The notes: generated by a model from the sequence alone, not told the origin. A DNA stretch of 64,000 nt from Enterococcus mundtii (GCF_002947535.1 NZ_PUAP01000021.1:100183-164182), one strand, 5' to 3'. Counted from the first letter of the stretch, positions 44,312 to 53,039 are shown. Numbers and translations: made by a program.

Positions 44312-45784
44312 TCAATTTCGTCGAATCAATTTCCGATCCTTTATTTCATAGACTTGATCTGCCACTTGTTGAACAAAATAGGGATCATGCGAAGTAAACA
44401 AAACTGTTCCGTGATATTGTTTCAAAAAATACTCTAGCGCATTCATTGTCCGCAGATCAATAAAATTAGTCGGTTCATCTAGAATCAATACGTTGGAAGG
44501 CTTAGCAAACAGGGTTGCTAGTGACAACCGTGTAGCTTCTCCTCCACTTAACGAACAAACTGATTGTTGGATAGCCTCCGGTGAAAAGCTTAAATGGTGT
44601 AGCATACTTCGGATCAAACTTTCTGGATATTCTGTCTGGCGCATCAAATACTGTAGGACAGTCATATCTTCAATATAGTGATAATCCATTTGCTCATAGA
44701 CAGCAAAAGTAACTTTTGGACTAAGCTTCACTCCATTGTTTTGCTGCAAGATATGTCGTAATAAACTAGACTTCCCACTCCCATTAGGTCCATTAATCGC
44801 GATGTTTTTTCCTAGAGAAAAGGCAAAATCAACTTGATCAAGTAAGATTTTTTCACCGTAATGGATCGTCACTGATTCACCTGCGACCGGAAACTTATTG
44901 TGTAAAACAGTTGTTTCTGTCTGCGGGAAATCAATCGAATGTTTTCTCTGCACTCTTACGACTGCCGTTAATTTTTCTAAACGTTTCTCCATTGATTTCG
45001 CCGCTTTCATTACACTTTTTTGACCACTTTCTTTTTGTTTTGTCCCTGCCAGACGGTCAGGCTTTCGGCTGTTTTTATTACTTCTGCTTTTTTGATTAGA
45101 AGATTGTGCCATTTTTTTTGCTTGCTGCTCTTTTTTGGTGATACTATTTTCTAATTTTTTTCGTTCTCTTATATAGTCTTCATATGCTCTTTCTTGTGCA
45201 GTTGATTCTTGTTCTTTTTGCTTTAGATAATCATCATAATTCCCTGTATATTCTTTGATCGTATGCCCCGATACTTCCCATATTTTGTCAGCCAATTCAT
45301 TGAGAAACAACCGATCATGGCTAACAAAAACTAAGGTTCCATAATAATACCGGAGTTCCTCAATCAACAATTGCACACTTTGTTGATCCAAGTGAGTCGT
45401 TGGTTCATCTAATAACAAACCTGGTGTGTACGTAGATAATACTTGTGCCAAACGATATTTCGTTTCTTCACCACCACTAAAGTGAGCCATTTGATCTGGT
45501 ACTCGGAAACGGCTGAGTAACTCAAAATCGATTTCTTCGCTTGGATGCTGATCAAGGGCATCGATTTGCGCAAAATATTGAAAATCTATTTGCCGAGCTA
45601 CTTCACCTTTTTCTGGAACGATTTCTCTAGCCAACAATTTGAGTAACGTCGATTTTCCACTCCCATTATCCCCAACGATACCGATTCGCGCATTCTCATA
45701 AATCGCTTGCTCATTGATTGTTAACACTTCTTTTCCATTATACGTAATCTCAATATCTTTTAATTGTATTGCTAATGTTTCCAT
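44312..45784 (-). CDS. Msr-type ABC-F ribosome protection protein
   Basis: This 490-residue protein has two ABC domains and no membrane domain. First domain: Walker A GDNGSGKST, signature FSGGEETKYRLAQ, Walker B LLLDEPTTHLD. Second domain: GPNGSGKSS, LSGGEATRLSLA, LILDEPTNFID. A long Lys/Gln-rich linker with PDRLAGTKQKE lies between. Sequence and length are close to staphylococcal MsrA and Enterococcus faecium MsrC, which dislodge macrolides and streptogramin B from ribosomes. The frame opens far upstream, but the ATG at 45784 has AGAAGGAGTGCAAACA in front. The leader attenuator upstream supports drug-inducible expression. Confidence 0.88.
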   Translation of the reverse strand: METLAIQLKDIEITYNGKEVLTINEQAIYENARIGIVGDNGSGKSTLLKLLAREIVPEKGEVARQIDFQYFAQIDALDQHPSEEIDFELLSRFRVPDQMAHFSGGEETKYRLAQVLSTYTPGLLLDEPTTHLDQQSVQLLIEELRYYYGTLVFVSHDRLFLNELADKIWEVSGHTIKEYTGNYDDYLKQKEQESTAQERAYEDYIRERKKLENSITKKEQQAKKMAQSSNQKSRSNKNSRKPDRLAGTKQKESGQKSVMKAAKSMEKRLEKLTAVVRVQRKHSIDFPQTETTVLHNKFPVAGESVTIHYGEKILLDQVDFAFSLGKNIAINGPNGSGKSSLLRHILQQNNGVKLSPKVTFAVYEQMDYHYIEDMTVLQYLMRQTEYPESLIRSMLHHLSFSPEAIQQSVCSLSGGEATRLSLATLFAKPSNVLILDEPTNFIDLRTMNALEYFLKQYHGTVLFTSHDPYFVQQVADQVYEIKDRKLIRRN

Positions 45785-45831
45785 TGTTTGCACTCCTTCT
45801 GTGCAAATGAACATCCTTCTGAAGGAAACAC

Positions 45832-45966
45832 AAAAAAGAAGCAGCCTGTGAAAGACTGCTTCTTCAAGAAATTTGTCCATACTAAAAAAGCATAGAAAAA
45901 CAGCAAAGTTCCCGTGAATTGTCATTTACAAGTTGTTTTTAAACGATTCAATTAATTGTTTAAAAA
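45832..45966 (-). promoter_or_regulatory. Ribosome-mediated attenuator of the ABC-F gene
   Basis: On the minus strand a first hairpin TTTTTAAAC/GTTTAAAAA (45966-45936) overlaps the end of the leader peptide gene. A terminator follows: GAAGCAG (45862-45856) with CTGCTTC (45844-45838) and six T (45837-45832), about 48 nt before the ABC-F start. A stalled ribosome on the leader peptide would change folding and let transcription continue, as known for other antibiotic-resistance ABC-F genes. Confidence 0.8.
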
Positions 45967-45993
45967 TACTTGATCCAAATAAAACAACCACAT
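45952..45993 (-). CDS. Leader peptide of the ABC-F gene
   Basis: A 13-codon ORF, MWLFYLDQVFLNN, starts with ATG nine bases after AAAGGAG. It ends inside the first attenuator hairpin. Leader peptides of this type stall drug-bound ribosomes; the exact stall site cannot be told from the sequence. Confidence 0.72.
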   Translation of the reverse strand: MWLFYLDQVFLNN

Positions 45994-46024
45994 GTCACAT
46001 CGCTCCTTTTCTCTAATTACATTT

Positions 46025-46053
46025 ATTTTATCATGATTGAAACCGTTTGACAA
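46025..46053 (-). promoter_or_regulatory. Promoter of the ABC-F leader
   Basis: TTGTCA (minus strand 46053-46048), a 17-bp spacer and TAAAAT (46030-46025), about 25 nt before the leader peptide. Confidence 0.65.
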
Positions 46054-46089
46054 ACGATTTTAAAAGCGTGACAGACATCAAATTTCTGA

Positions 46090-46119
46090 AAAACCATCCT
46101 TCAATTCTTGAAGGATGGA
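46090..46119 (-). terminator. Terminator of the alcohol dehydrogenase gene
   Basis: CCATCCTTCAA pairs with TTGAAGGATGG and is followed on the minus strand by five T. It lies about 42 nt after the stop codon. Confidence 0.85.
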
Positions 46120-46160
46120 GAAAAGAATGATTTCCTCTCACTAGACGAACGGGGGAACCA

Positions 46161-47189
46161 TCAAATAACTAATAATGATTTGATTGCTTTTCGTTCATCC
46201 ATTGCCTCATAAGCAGCTTGAACTTGATCTAACTCGAATTGTTGCGTAAAGACTTTACCTGGTTCGATTTTATTTGATAAGACTGCTTCTAATAGCGAAG
46301 CTCGGTCGTGAGTCGTCACAGCCGCAATCCCTCCACGTAAGCCGATATTACGATAAAACAAAGCGTTCGTATCCAACTCATCTACGTGAGGAACCCCCAC
46401 ACGTCCAACAACTGCACCTGGTCGACCAACTTTTACTGCCGTTTCAACCGCTTGTTGCGTCCCTACACACTCTAACACTGCATCCGCGCCGGCACCTGTT
46501 AATTTCATGACCTCAGCAATTGCTTCTTCTCCACGAGCCGCAATGATATCCGTTGCTCCAAATGTCAAAGCTAGCTGTTGACGGTCTTCATGTCGACTCA
46601 TCGCAATGATTTTTGATGCGCCTAACAATTTTGCTCCAATAACTCCGCATAAACCTACAGCACCGTCTCCGATCACAACGACTGTATCTCCTTCTTTCAC
46701 CTCAGCACTCACTGCTGCATGATAGCCCGTTGCCATAACATCCGCCAACGTAACAAAGGAATTTAACATATCATCGGAATAATCTTCTGGTTTACCAGGG
46801 ATTTTTACTAACCCCCAATTCGCATTGCGATAGCGAATATACTCTGCCTGATAGCCTGTTGAACCTGAAGTATCTGATAAACAATCGCCATCAAACCCAG
46901 CTAAACAAGCCTCACATTCCCCGCAACCATGGGTAAAAGGCACAATAACAAAATCACCCGGTTGAACGTTTGTAACACCTTCTGCTACCTCTTCTACGAT
47001 ACCGATCGCTTCATGTCCCGCAGCAGATCCTGCTTCTTTTTTAGAGATGCCACGATACCACCATAAATCAGAACCACATACACTTGCACGTACCACACGA
47101 ATGATTGCTTCGTTCTCTTGATTCAATTCTGGCTTAGGCATTTCTTTGATAGCCATTTTCCCTGGTTCTAAAAATACTGTTGCTTTCAT
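46161..47189 (-). CDS. Zinc-dependent medium-chain alcohol dehydrogenase
   Basis: This 342-residue protein of the MDR superfamily has the GroES-like domain with catalytic zinc ligands (VCGSD; GHEAIGIVEEV), a structural zinc loop CGECEACLAGFDGDC and a Rossmann domain with VIGDGAVGLCGV. It probably oxidises an alcohol or polyol with NAD(P); the substrate is unknown. The ATG at 47189 is preceded by TAAGGAGTGGAAGCG. It stands alone on the minus strand with a clear terminator. Confidence 0.9.
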   Translation of the reverse strand: MKATVFLEPGKMAIKEMPKPELNQENEAIIRVVRASVCGSDLWWYRGISKKEAGSAAGHEAIGIVEEVAEGVTNVQPGDFVIVPFTHGCGECEACLAGFDGDCLSDTSGSTGYQAEYIRYRNANWGLVKIPGKPEDYSDDMLNSFVTLADVMATGYHAAVSAEVKEGDTVVVIGDGAVGLCGVIGAKLLGASKIIAMSRHEDRQQLALTFGATDIIAARGEEAIAEVMKLTGAGADAVLECVGTQQAVETAVKVGRPGAVVGRVGVPHVDELDTNALFYRNIGLRGGIAAVTTHDRASLLEAVLSNKIEPGKVFTQQFELDQVQAAYEAMDERKAIKSLLVI

Positions 47190-47448
47190 CGCTTCCACTC
47201 CTTAGATTAATTGCTTCTAGTATATCCCCTTGAGTCAACTCCAAGTCAAATAAAAACAATTATAGCCAGTCTTTTACCAATAAGCCGGAAGAAAATGAAC
47301 TCGCTTTTATATACTCGTTATGGTATCATAACTTTGAAAAGAGAGCGTTGTATCAACAACTCTCTCTCCATATAGCACCGTTTTACTGGTGGCTAGCTTG
47401 GTTAGTTACAGAAAATAACCGTTAAACTCGCCAAAGTTTAAGGAGCGG

Positions 47449-47532
47449 TTATTTTTTGTTGTCTTTGTCGCTGACGATCAAGACCAATGTTGCAAATGAC
47501 AATGCAAACATCAATGCCTCAAACACGGACAT
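47449..47532 (-). CDS. Putative holin-like type I toxin, copy 1
   Basis: A 27-residue peptide starts MSVFEALMFAL, continues with a hydrophobic stretch (SFATLVLIV) and ends SDKDNKK. The start and layout match the putative holin-like toxin (Hol_Tox) family of small membrane toxins controlled by antisense RNA. ATG follows AGAAAGGAATAAGC. An upstream ORF (47519-47569, MLICGFLLERNKHVRV) with a stronger ribosome binding site overlaps the start in another frame. The stop codon lies in a bidirectional terminator. Confidence 0.75.
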   Translation of the reverse strand: MSVFEALMFALSFATLVLIVSDKDNKK

Positions 47533-47880
47533 GCTTATTCCTTTCTAGGAGAAAGCCACAGATCAACATAGGCATCACCTCTTTTCTTAAGGCTAGCCAC
47601 CGCATCAACTATACTATCCCTGTCAGTATACTATAAACCGAAAATCCAAACCTTAATTTTTATATTTTTTTGTTATTTATTGTATTGCTATTTTTACCTC
47701 TTTTTTTCTCTACCAGAACAGAAGAAAATGAACTCGCTTTTATGTAGTAACTATGATATCATTGCTTTGAAAAGCGGAGTTACGTCAACAACTCCGCTTT
47801 AGATAGCATCGTTTAAAGCAATGGCTAGTTTAGTTATTTACAAAAAATAACCGTTAAACCTTCCAAAGTTTAAGTGGCGG

Positions 47881-47964
47881 TTATTTTTTGTTGTCTTTGT
47901 CGCTGACGATCAAGACCAATGTTGCAAATGACAATGCAAACATCAATGCCTCAAACACAGACAT
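47881..47964 (-). CDS. Putative holin-like type I toxin, copy 2
   Basis: The peptide is identical to copy 1 with one silent change in codon 2. The overlapping upstream ORF (47951-48001) differs by two residues (MLIYGFLLERNKHVCV). The side hairpin of this unit has the stem AGCGGAGTT/AACTCCGCT, different from the other units. Confidence 0.75.
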   Translation of the reverse strand: MSVFEALMFALSFATLVLIVSDKDNKK

Positions 47965-48312
47965 GCTTATTCCTTTCTAGGAGAAAGCCATAGATCAACA
48001 TAGGCATCACCTCTTTTCTTAAGGCTAGCCACCGCCCAAACTATACTATCCCTGTCAGTATACTATAAACCGAAAATCCAAACCTTAATTTTTAGATTTT
48101 TTTGTTATTTATTGTATTGCTATTTTTACCTCTTTTTTTCTCTACCAGAACAGAAGAAATTGAACTCGCTTTTATGTAGCAACTATGATATCATTACTTT
48201 GAAAAGAGGAGCTGCATCACAGCTCCCCTTCAGATAGTATCGTTCAAAACAATGGTTAGCTTAATATTGATTCAAAAAATAACCGTTAAACTGTCCAGAG
48301 TTTAAGGAGCGG

Positions 48313-48396
48313 TTATTTTTTGTTGTCTTTGTTGCTGACGATCAAGACCAATGTTGCAAATGACAATGCAAACATCAATGCCTCAAACACGGACAT
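48313..48396 (-). CDS. Putative holin-like type I toxin, copy 3
   Basis: The peptide is the same except Asp22 to Asn (SNKDNKK). The upstream ORF is at 48383-48433 and encodes the same peptide as in copy 1. The side hairpin has the stem GGAGCTG/CAGCTCC. This unit loses similarity to the others after about 48521, next to the pepF terminator. Confidence 0.75.
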   Translation of the reverse strand: MSVFEALMFALSFATLVLIVSNKDNKK

Positions 48397-48550
48397 GCTT
48401 ATTCCTTTCTAGGAGAAAGCCACAGATCAACATAGGCATCACCTCTTTTCTTAAGGCTAGCCACCGCATCAACTATACTATCCCTGTCAGTATACTATAA
48501 ACCAAAAATCCAAACCTTAATTTTTGAATTTCCATGTTATTTTTAATAGT

Positions 48551-48601
48551 AAAAAACCGGAAAAATGTTGAGTGAGAAACTCACACACTTTTCCGGTTTT
48601 T
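48551..48601 (-). terminator. Terminator of pepF
   Basis: AAAAACCGGAAAA pairs with TTTTCCGGTTTTT, with an inner GAGTGAGAAACTC hairpin. On the minus strand it is followed by T residues. Confidence 0.85.
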
Positions 48602-48659
48602 GGTAGGATCAGAACGAATCTAGAAAGATTCGATCAATAGATCACTCAACACACGATTT

Positions 48660-50471
48660 CTATAATTCTTCCACTAATGCTTCTAATTCATTCAAGCGCT
48701 GTTCAAACACAGCCATTGCATCTTCAATATAAGCTGCTTGGGTCATGTCCACACCAGCTTTCTTCATTACTTCTACTGGATAATCGCTGTTCCCTGCTTT
48801 TAGAAACGTTAGGTAAGCATCTAATGCTCCTGGTTCTTTCTCCCAGATTTTCTTCGCTAAAGCCGATGCAGCAGAAAATCCTGTTGAGTATTGATAGACA
48901 TAATAATTATAGTAGAAATGAGGGATACGTGCCCATTCATCTTTGATTTCTGGATCTTTTTCAACAGCCGGACCATAATACTTAGCATTTAATTCGCCGT
49001 AACTTTCACTTAGATACTCACTCGTCAAAGGTGTTCCTTTCGCATCTTCTTGGTGCATGAAGTGTTCAAACTCCGCAAATTGTGTTTGCCGGAAGATCGT
49101 TCCTTTAAAACCATCTAAATAATGATTCAAGACATAGGCACGAACACGAGGATCTTCTTCGGTCGCTAATAAATGTTCGGTCAAAATATTTTCATTTGTT
49201 GTTGATGCAATCTCGGCTAAAAAGATTGAGTAATCGCCGTAGACGAAAGGTTGATTCGAATGTGTGAAATAGCTGTGGACACTGTGCCCCATTTCATGGA
49301 CCAAGGTGAATAGCTGGTCCAGTATATCATGCCAGTTCATCAAAATGTAGGGGTTGGTATCATAACCACCTGAAGAATAAGCCCCACTGCGTTTCCCTTT
49401 ATTCTCTACTACATCGATCCAACGGTTTGAAAATGCTTCTTTTACGACAGTAAGATATTCTTCTCCCATTGGCGCAAGTGATTCAATGGCTTTTTCTACT
49501 GCTTCTTCATACGTGAATGTGATTGGTGCTTCGCCTAATACCGGAGTATACAGATCATACATATGCAATGTATCTACGTTTAATAGGCGTTTACGTAGTT
49601 CCATATATCGATGCAATAATGGCAAATGTTTGTTCACAACAGTAACTAAAGTATCATATACACTTTCAGGAATATGGTTATTGCTCAATGCAGCTTCTCT
49701 GGCAGAAGCGTATCGACGTGCTTTTGCTTTGAAGTTGTGCCCTTTGATATGTGTTCCAAGCGTGGAAGCAAAGGTGTTTCTAAATTGTGCATATACGCTG
49801 TATAGCCCTTTGAACGCCGCTTCACGTACTTCACGATTTGTACTTTCTAATAATTGACCATATACACCATGAGATAATTGGATTTTTTCACCATTCTCAC
49901 CAGTGATTGTTGGGAACTCTAAATCAGCATTATTCAACACTGCAAAAGTACCACTTGAGGCACCAAATATTTCTCCAGCTCCAGCAAGTAATGCTTCTTG
50001 ATCTGCTGATAAAATGTGTGCGCGGTTATCAACCATTTGTTTGACATAATGACGATAAACTTCTAATTTTGGTTCTTCTTCAAAATATTGCCAAATTTGC
50101 TCATCAGAAAGTTGCAACACTTCTGGCTCATACCAAGCAATTGCTTCACTCACTTTTGAAAGTAAACTTCCCGCACGAGCATACAACGCTTGATACGTGG
50201 TATTGGTCGTATCTTGGTCATTTTTTAAATGGGAATAGACATAAATAAGCTCAACTTTACGATACATTGTTAAGACAAATTCAAGCGCCTCCAAAAATGC
50301 TGTTGCTCCATTACCTAATGTTCCTTTGTACTGCTCAGAATTTTTTAATTCTTCAGTCAATTCTTCGTACTTTTCATCAAATTCTTGATCGCTTGAAAAG
50401 ATCGGTGTTAAATCCCACGTCAATTTCTCAGGCAAATCTTCTCTGTTTGGTAACTTCGTTGTTTCGCTCAT
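48660..50471 (-). CDS. pepF: Oligoendopeptidase F (M3B)
   Basis: This 603-residue zinc metallopeptidase degrades oligopeptides in the cytoplasm. The zinc motif is HEMGH in TLVHEMGHSVHSYF, with the third ligand in the FLAEIASTTNENIL segment. The C-terminal HFYYNYYVYQYSTGFSAA is typical of PepF. The frame opens at a GTG at 50480, but the ATG at 50471 is nine bases after AAAGGAG. It lies next to coiA, mecA and spx, an arrangement seen in other lactic acid bacteria. Confidence 0.96.
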   Translation of the reverse strand: MSETTKLPNREDLPEKLTWDLTPIFSSDQEFDEKYEELTEELKNSEQYKGTLGNGATAFLEALEFVLTMYRKVELIYVYSHLKNDQDTTNTTYQALYARAGSLLSKVSEAIAWYEPEVLQLSDEQIWQYFEEEPKLEVYRHYVKQMVDNRAHILSADQEALLAGAGEIFGASSGTFAVLNNADLEFPTITGENGEKIQLSHGVYGQLLESTNREVREAAFKGLYSVYAQFRNTFASTLGTHIKGHNFKAKARRYASAREAALSNNHIPESVYDTLVTVVNKHLPLLHRYMELRKRLLNVDTLHMYDLYTPVLGEAPITFTYEEAVEKAIESLAPMGEEYLTVVKEAFSNRWIDVVENKGKRSGAYSSGGYDTNPYILMNWHDILDQLFTLVHEMGHSVHSYFTHSNQPFVYGDYSIFLAEIASTTNENILTEHLLATEEDPRVRAYVLNHYLDGFKGTIFRQTQFAEFEHFMHQEDAKGTPLTSEYLSESYGELNAKYYGPAVEKDPEIKDEWARIPHFYYNYYVYQYSTGFSAASALAKKIWEKEPGALDAYLTFLKAGNSDYPVEVMKKAGVDMTQAAYIEDAMAVFEQRLNELEALVEEL

Positions 50472-50601
50472 CTGTTCCACTCCTTTTGATCATCTTTGCA
50501 ACTATGCTTCTCTGAATAAAAATAATAGTTACTTTTTTACTTACTCTTCTGAGTTTATCATAACTCTTTCATGATTTGTATATGGAATTCTTTTCCGATT
50601 A

Positions 50602-51597
50602 TTATTTTCCGACTAAACGTTTACACTCTTCATAAAATAAGCGATATATTTTTTCTTCATCAATCAAAGGAAATAACCACTCATTTTTATGTTTTCTGAT
50701 TTCTTGATACCACTTATCAAAATAACTTGTTTTCTTATCAATCTCTTGGCATCCCATCTGCGAAAACAGCAAGCGATAAAAGAATACTTGTTCAGAAAAA
50801 AAGCAAAAAAAGTCACTGCTTTCATAGATCCACGACTCAAGATAAAGCACATGCTTCTTTCTTAGGTAGCACTGTTCTTGTACTCCTAATACTTTTTTAT
50901 TTTTTCGAATGATTTGTTTCGCTAACCAGTCTTTTGTTTTCACGGAAGGAGAGATTGGCAATTTTCGCAATGAGCCACTTTCGACTTCTAATACTGTTAA
51001 TAGCTCCTTCTCAAAAAAGGACCAAGAAGATTGTTCAAACCTGATTTTCCCCGATAAATCTGTGATGATCTGACTATATAAGTAAATCATCTGTGTGGAC
51101 CAGTCGATTTGCCAGAAGTGAACTCGTCGTAAATCGTCGTAATAACAAAACTTTTTTTCTACAGTTAACCGATCTTTCTTTTTGAAAAAATCCATTCCCA
51201 ATAACCACCAAACAATGTACCCATTTGCCTTGTAATTGATTGTCCGTTCGATCATTCGCTCATAGGATAATTGAGAACACTGGACCTCAAACACATGATG
51301 ACCAGCCAAAATATCAGGACGTTGCATCAGTTGTGATAAATATCCTTCCATTTCTACCCTTGGATAACTCTTTTTCAACCATTGAAAAAATTGTGTTTTT
51401 AAATAAAGATGCTCTTCAGATTCCGCCTCACTGAATACTTGGCAGCTCGTTGTATCGCGATGAGAAAAATGAGCGATCCGCTTCTTTCCTCTTTTCAAAA
51501 ATACTTGTTTTCCACAGCTTGGACAATAGTACTTGAATTTTTTGCTTGCCTCTATTGCTAAAAAAGCATCCCCATTTTTGTCTTTTGCGAGCAGCAT
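50602..51597 (-). CDS. coiA: Competence protein CoiA-like
   Basis: A protein of 331 residues by the start chosen here. The N-terminus has a Cys pair (YYCPSCGKQVFLKRG), followed by HFSHRDTTSC and a nuclease-like core RPDILAGHHVFEVQCS, as in CoiA. In streptococci CoiA promotes recombination during transformation. The frame is open to 51702, but a terminator for mecA lies in that stretch; ATG at 51597 has AAAGGA nine bases upstream. Enterococci are not usually transformable, so its role here is uncertain. Confidence 0.85.
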   Translation of the reverse strand: MLLAKDKNGDAFLAIEASKKFKYYCPSCGKQVFLKRGKKRIAHFSHRDTTSCQVFSEAESEEHLYLKTQFFQWLKKSYPRVEMEGYLSQLMQRPDILAGHHVFEVQCSQLSYERMIERTINYKANGYIVWWLLGMDFFKKKDRLTVEKKFCYYDDLRRVHFWQIDWSTQMIYLYSQIITDLSGKIRFEQSSWSFFEKELLTVLEVESGSLRKLPISPSVKTKDWLAKQIIRKNKKVLGVQEQCYLRKKHVLYLESWIYESSDFFCFFSEQVFFYRLLFSQMGCQEIDKKTSYFDKWYQEIRKHKNEWLFPLIDEEKIYRLFYEECKRLVGK

Positions 51598-51645
51598 CCA
51601 CATACTTCCTTTCATTTGTTCTTTCATGGAGTAAATACGCCAACG

Positions 51646-51674
51646 AAAAAAAGGCCTCAACGAATGTTGAGACC
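51646..51674 (-). terminator. Terminator of mecA
   Basis: On the minus strand GGTCTCAACATTCGTTGAGGCC forms a stem of about nine pairs and is followed by seven T. It lies between mecA and coiA and excludes the long upstream extension of the coiA frame. Confidence 0.85.
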
Positions 51675-51730
51675 TTCGACAAAGCATACCTAGCAATTTC
51701 AACTATCGCTACGTTAGCTTATCCTATGGG

Positions 51731-52381
51731 TTATTCAAAATAAAATTTCACTCGTTCCAGAGCATTACGTTCCATCAATTGCTTTCCGTATTCGTTCAAT
51801 GCTTCAGGGGTTCTTGTACTTTTTTCAGCAAATTCTAAAATACGTGCATATTGATTTTCAACATCAGTTTGATTTAGATTTTCCATCCAAAAGTGAACAA
51901 CTAAATAATAACGTTCTTCTAATTGGTATAGATCTGTCCAAGCAGATTCTAATTGAACATCATTCGCAAGCTGGATCACTTGCTCAAAGTCACTGAATAC
52001 AAAAATTGCTCGTTGTTCACTTGCAGTAGTTGATTCTGTTAAGTCGCTTTCCTCTTCATTCGCAAGCATTTGGCCTTGAAGAAACTCACTAACATCTGCG
52101 CTATTCAACGTCGATTCATTGTTTTGACCTATCTCTTCGTCTGGCATATTCTTACTGATAAACAGTTCTAGGCCATCCCCTTTTGGCAAAACTTGGAAAG
52201 TGACAGCTTCGCTACTTTGGAACTCCTCTTCAATATCCACTTCTTCTAAAATACTATAAAAAAAGTTTTCTATTTCTCTGTGGTTACCTAATAAATCTAA
52301 AAATGAGACACCACGTTCTTCTAGATCCTCATGGCCGATCATTACACGAATCGTATTCTCATTGATATGTTCCATTTCCAT
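51731..52381 (-). CDS. mecA: ClpC adaptor protein MecA
   Basis: This 216-residue adaptor delivers substrates such as ComK/ComX and unfolded proteins to ClpCP. The N-terminal substrate-binding part (EHINENTIRVMIGHEDLEERG) and the C-terminal ClpC-binding domain (FVFSDFEQVIQLANDV; YYLVVHFW) are separated by an acidic linker. ATG at 52381 follows TGAGGTGTAGCAA. It lies between spx and coiA. Confidence 0.95.
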   Translation of the reverse strand: MEMEHINENTIRVMIGHEDLEERGVSFLDLLGNHREIENFFYSILEEVDIEEEFQSSEAVTFQVLPKGDGLELFISKNMPDEEIGQNNESTLNSADVSEFLQGQMLANEEESDLTESTTASEQRAIFVFSDFEQVIQLANDVQLESAWTDLYQLEERYYLVVHFWMENLNQTDVENQYARILEFAEKSTRTPEALNEYGKQLMERNALERVKFYFE

Positions 52382-52492
52382 TTGCTACACCTCACTTTAT
52401 CCCAACTATCCATATAGATTAATTGTAGCGAAATAAGAATAAATGTAAAGAAAAAATCATTAAGTACTCAAAAAACGCAATTTATTTTTAAT

Positions 52493-52530
52493 AAAAAAAA
52501 CTTAGGAAGACATCTCATCCTCCTAAGTTT
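52493..52530 (-). terminator. Terminator of spx
   Basis: Minus strand AAACTTAGGA pairs with TCCTAAGTTT and is followed by a run of T. Confidence 0.85.
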
Positions 52531-52543
52531 CATTCTGTTTTTT

Positions 52544-52942
52544 CTATAAACCAGCCATTAGCTGGGCTTGACGTAATTCTAATTGACGAACATCTCGCGG
52601 TAAGAAACGGCGGATTTCATCTTCATTAAAGCCGACTTGTAGACGTTTGTCATCGATCATAATTGGTCTACGTAACAAACCAGGATTGTTTTGTACAAGC
52701 TCTAAAAGTTCTTGTAATGGTAACTCATCAAGATCCATGTTTAGTTTTTGGAAAACTTTTGAACGGGTAGAAATAATTTCTTCTGTTCCGTCTTCCGTCA
52801 TTTGTAAAATTGCTTTTAATTCAGAGCTATTTAGAGGTTCTGAAAAAATATTTCGCTCTACAAATGGAATCTGATGCTCTTGCAACCACGCACGAGCCTT
52901 TCTGCAGGAAGTACAACTTGGGGAAGTATATAGTGTTAACAA
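52544..52942 (-). CDS. spx: Transcriptional regulator Spx
   Basis: This 132-residue ArsC-like protein has the redox switch CTSC (Cys10/Cys13) in [16 protein letters not shown] and the C-terminal RNA polymerase alpha-CTD contact region ([21 protein letters not shown]). It senses disulfide stress and is degraded by ClpXP through SpxH, which is also in this window. The TATAAT-type -10 near 53020 on the minus strand may be its promoter. Enterococci can have two Spx paralogues; I cannot tell which this is. Confidence 0.95.
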   Translation of the reverse strand: MLTLYTSPSCTSCRKARAWLQEHQIPFVERNIFSEPLNSSELKAILQMTEDGTEEIISTRSKVFQKLNMDLDELPLQELLELVQNNPGLLRRPIMIDDKRLQVGFNEDEIRRFLPRDVRQLELRQAQLMAGL

Positions 52943-53039
52943 CGTGCATCACTCCTTTTTGTGATTATAGCCACATTTTTGTAACAGAAGATCCTGAAAA
53001 TCTTCTATCTGTTCCTATTATACCTAATCAACAATTAAA

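Larger units (their letters stand above)
47290..48521. repeat. Three tandem copies of a 432-bp type I toxin locus
   Basis: Units start at 47290, 47723 and 48155 (spacing 433 and 432 bp). Each holds, on the minus strand, a promoter-like region, an overlapping short upstream ORF, a 27-codon toxin ORF, a hairpin able to terminate on both strands (AATAACCG ... CGGTTATT) at the toxin stop codon and, further left, a second hairpin. GGCTAGCC occurs in the 5' part of the toxin mRNA and as GGCTAGCT on the opposite side of the toxin ORF. Coding and terminator parts are nearly identical between units; the second hairpin differs in sequence but stays paired. This resembles convergent toxin/antisense-RNA loci of the par/txpA kind. 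An antisense promoter is not obvious by eye. Confidence 0.8.

Noticed and set aside
47290..48521. CRISPR array
   Set aside because: The three repeats are 432-bp whole units with no short spacers; they encode toxin ORFs and hairpins. I saw no CRISPR-like repeat-spacer pattern anywhere in the window.
51598..51702. Longer N-terminus for CoiA
   Set aside because: The extension runs through the mecA terminator and has no family similarity; the ATG with a ribosome binding site is at 51597.
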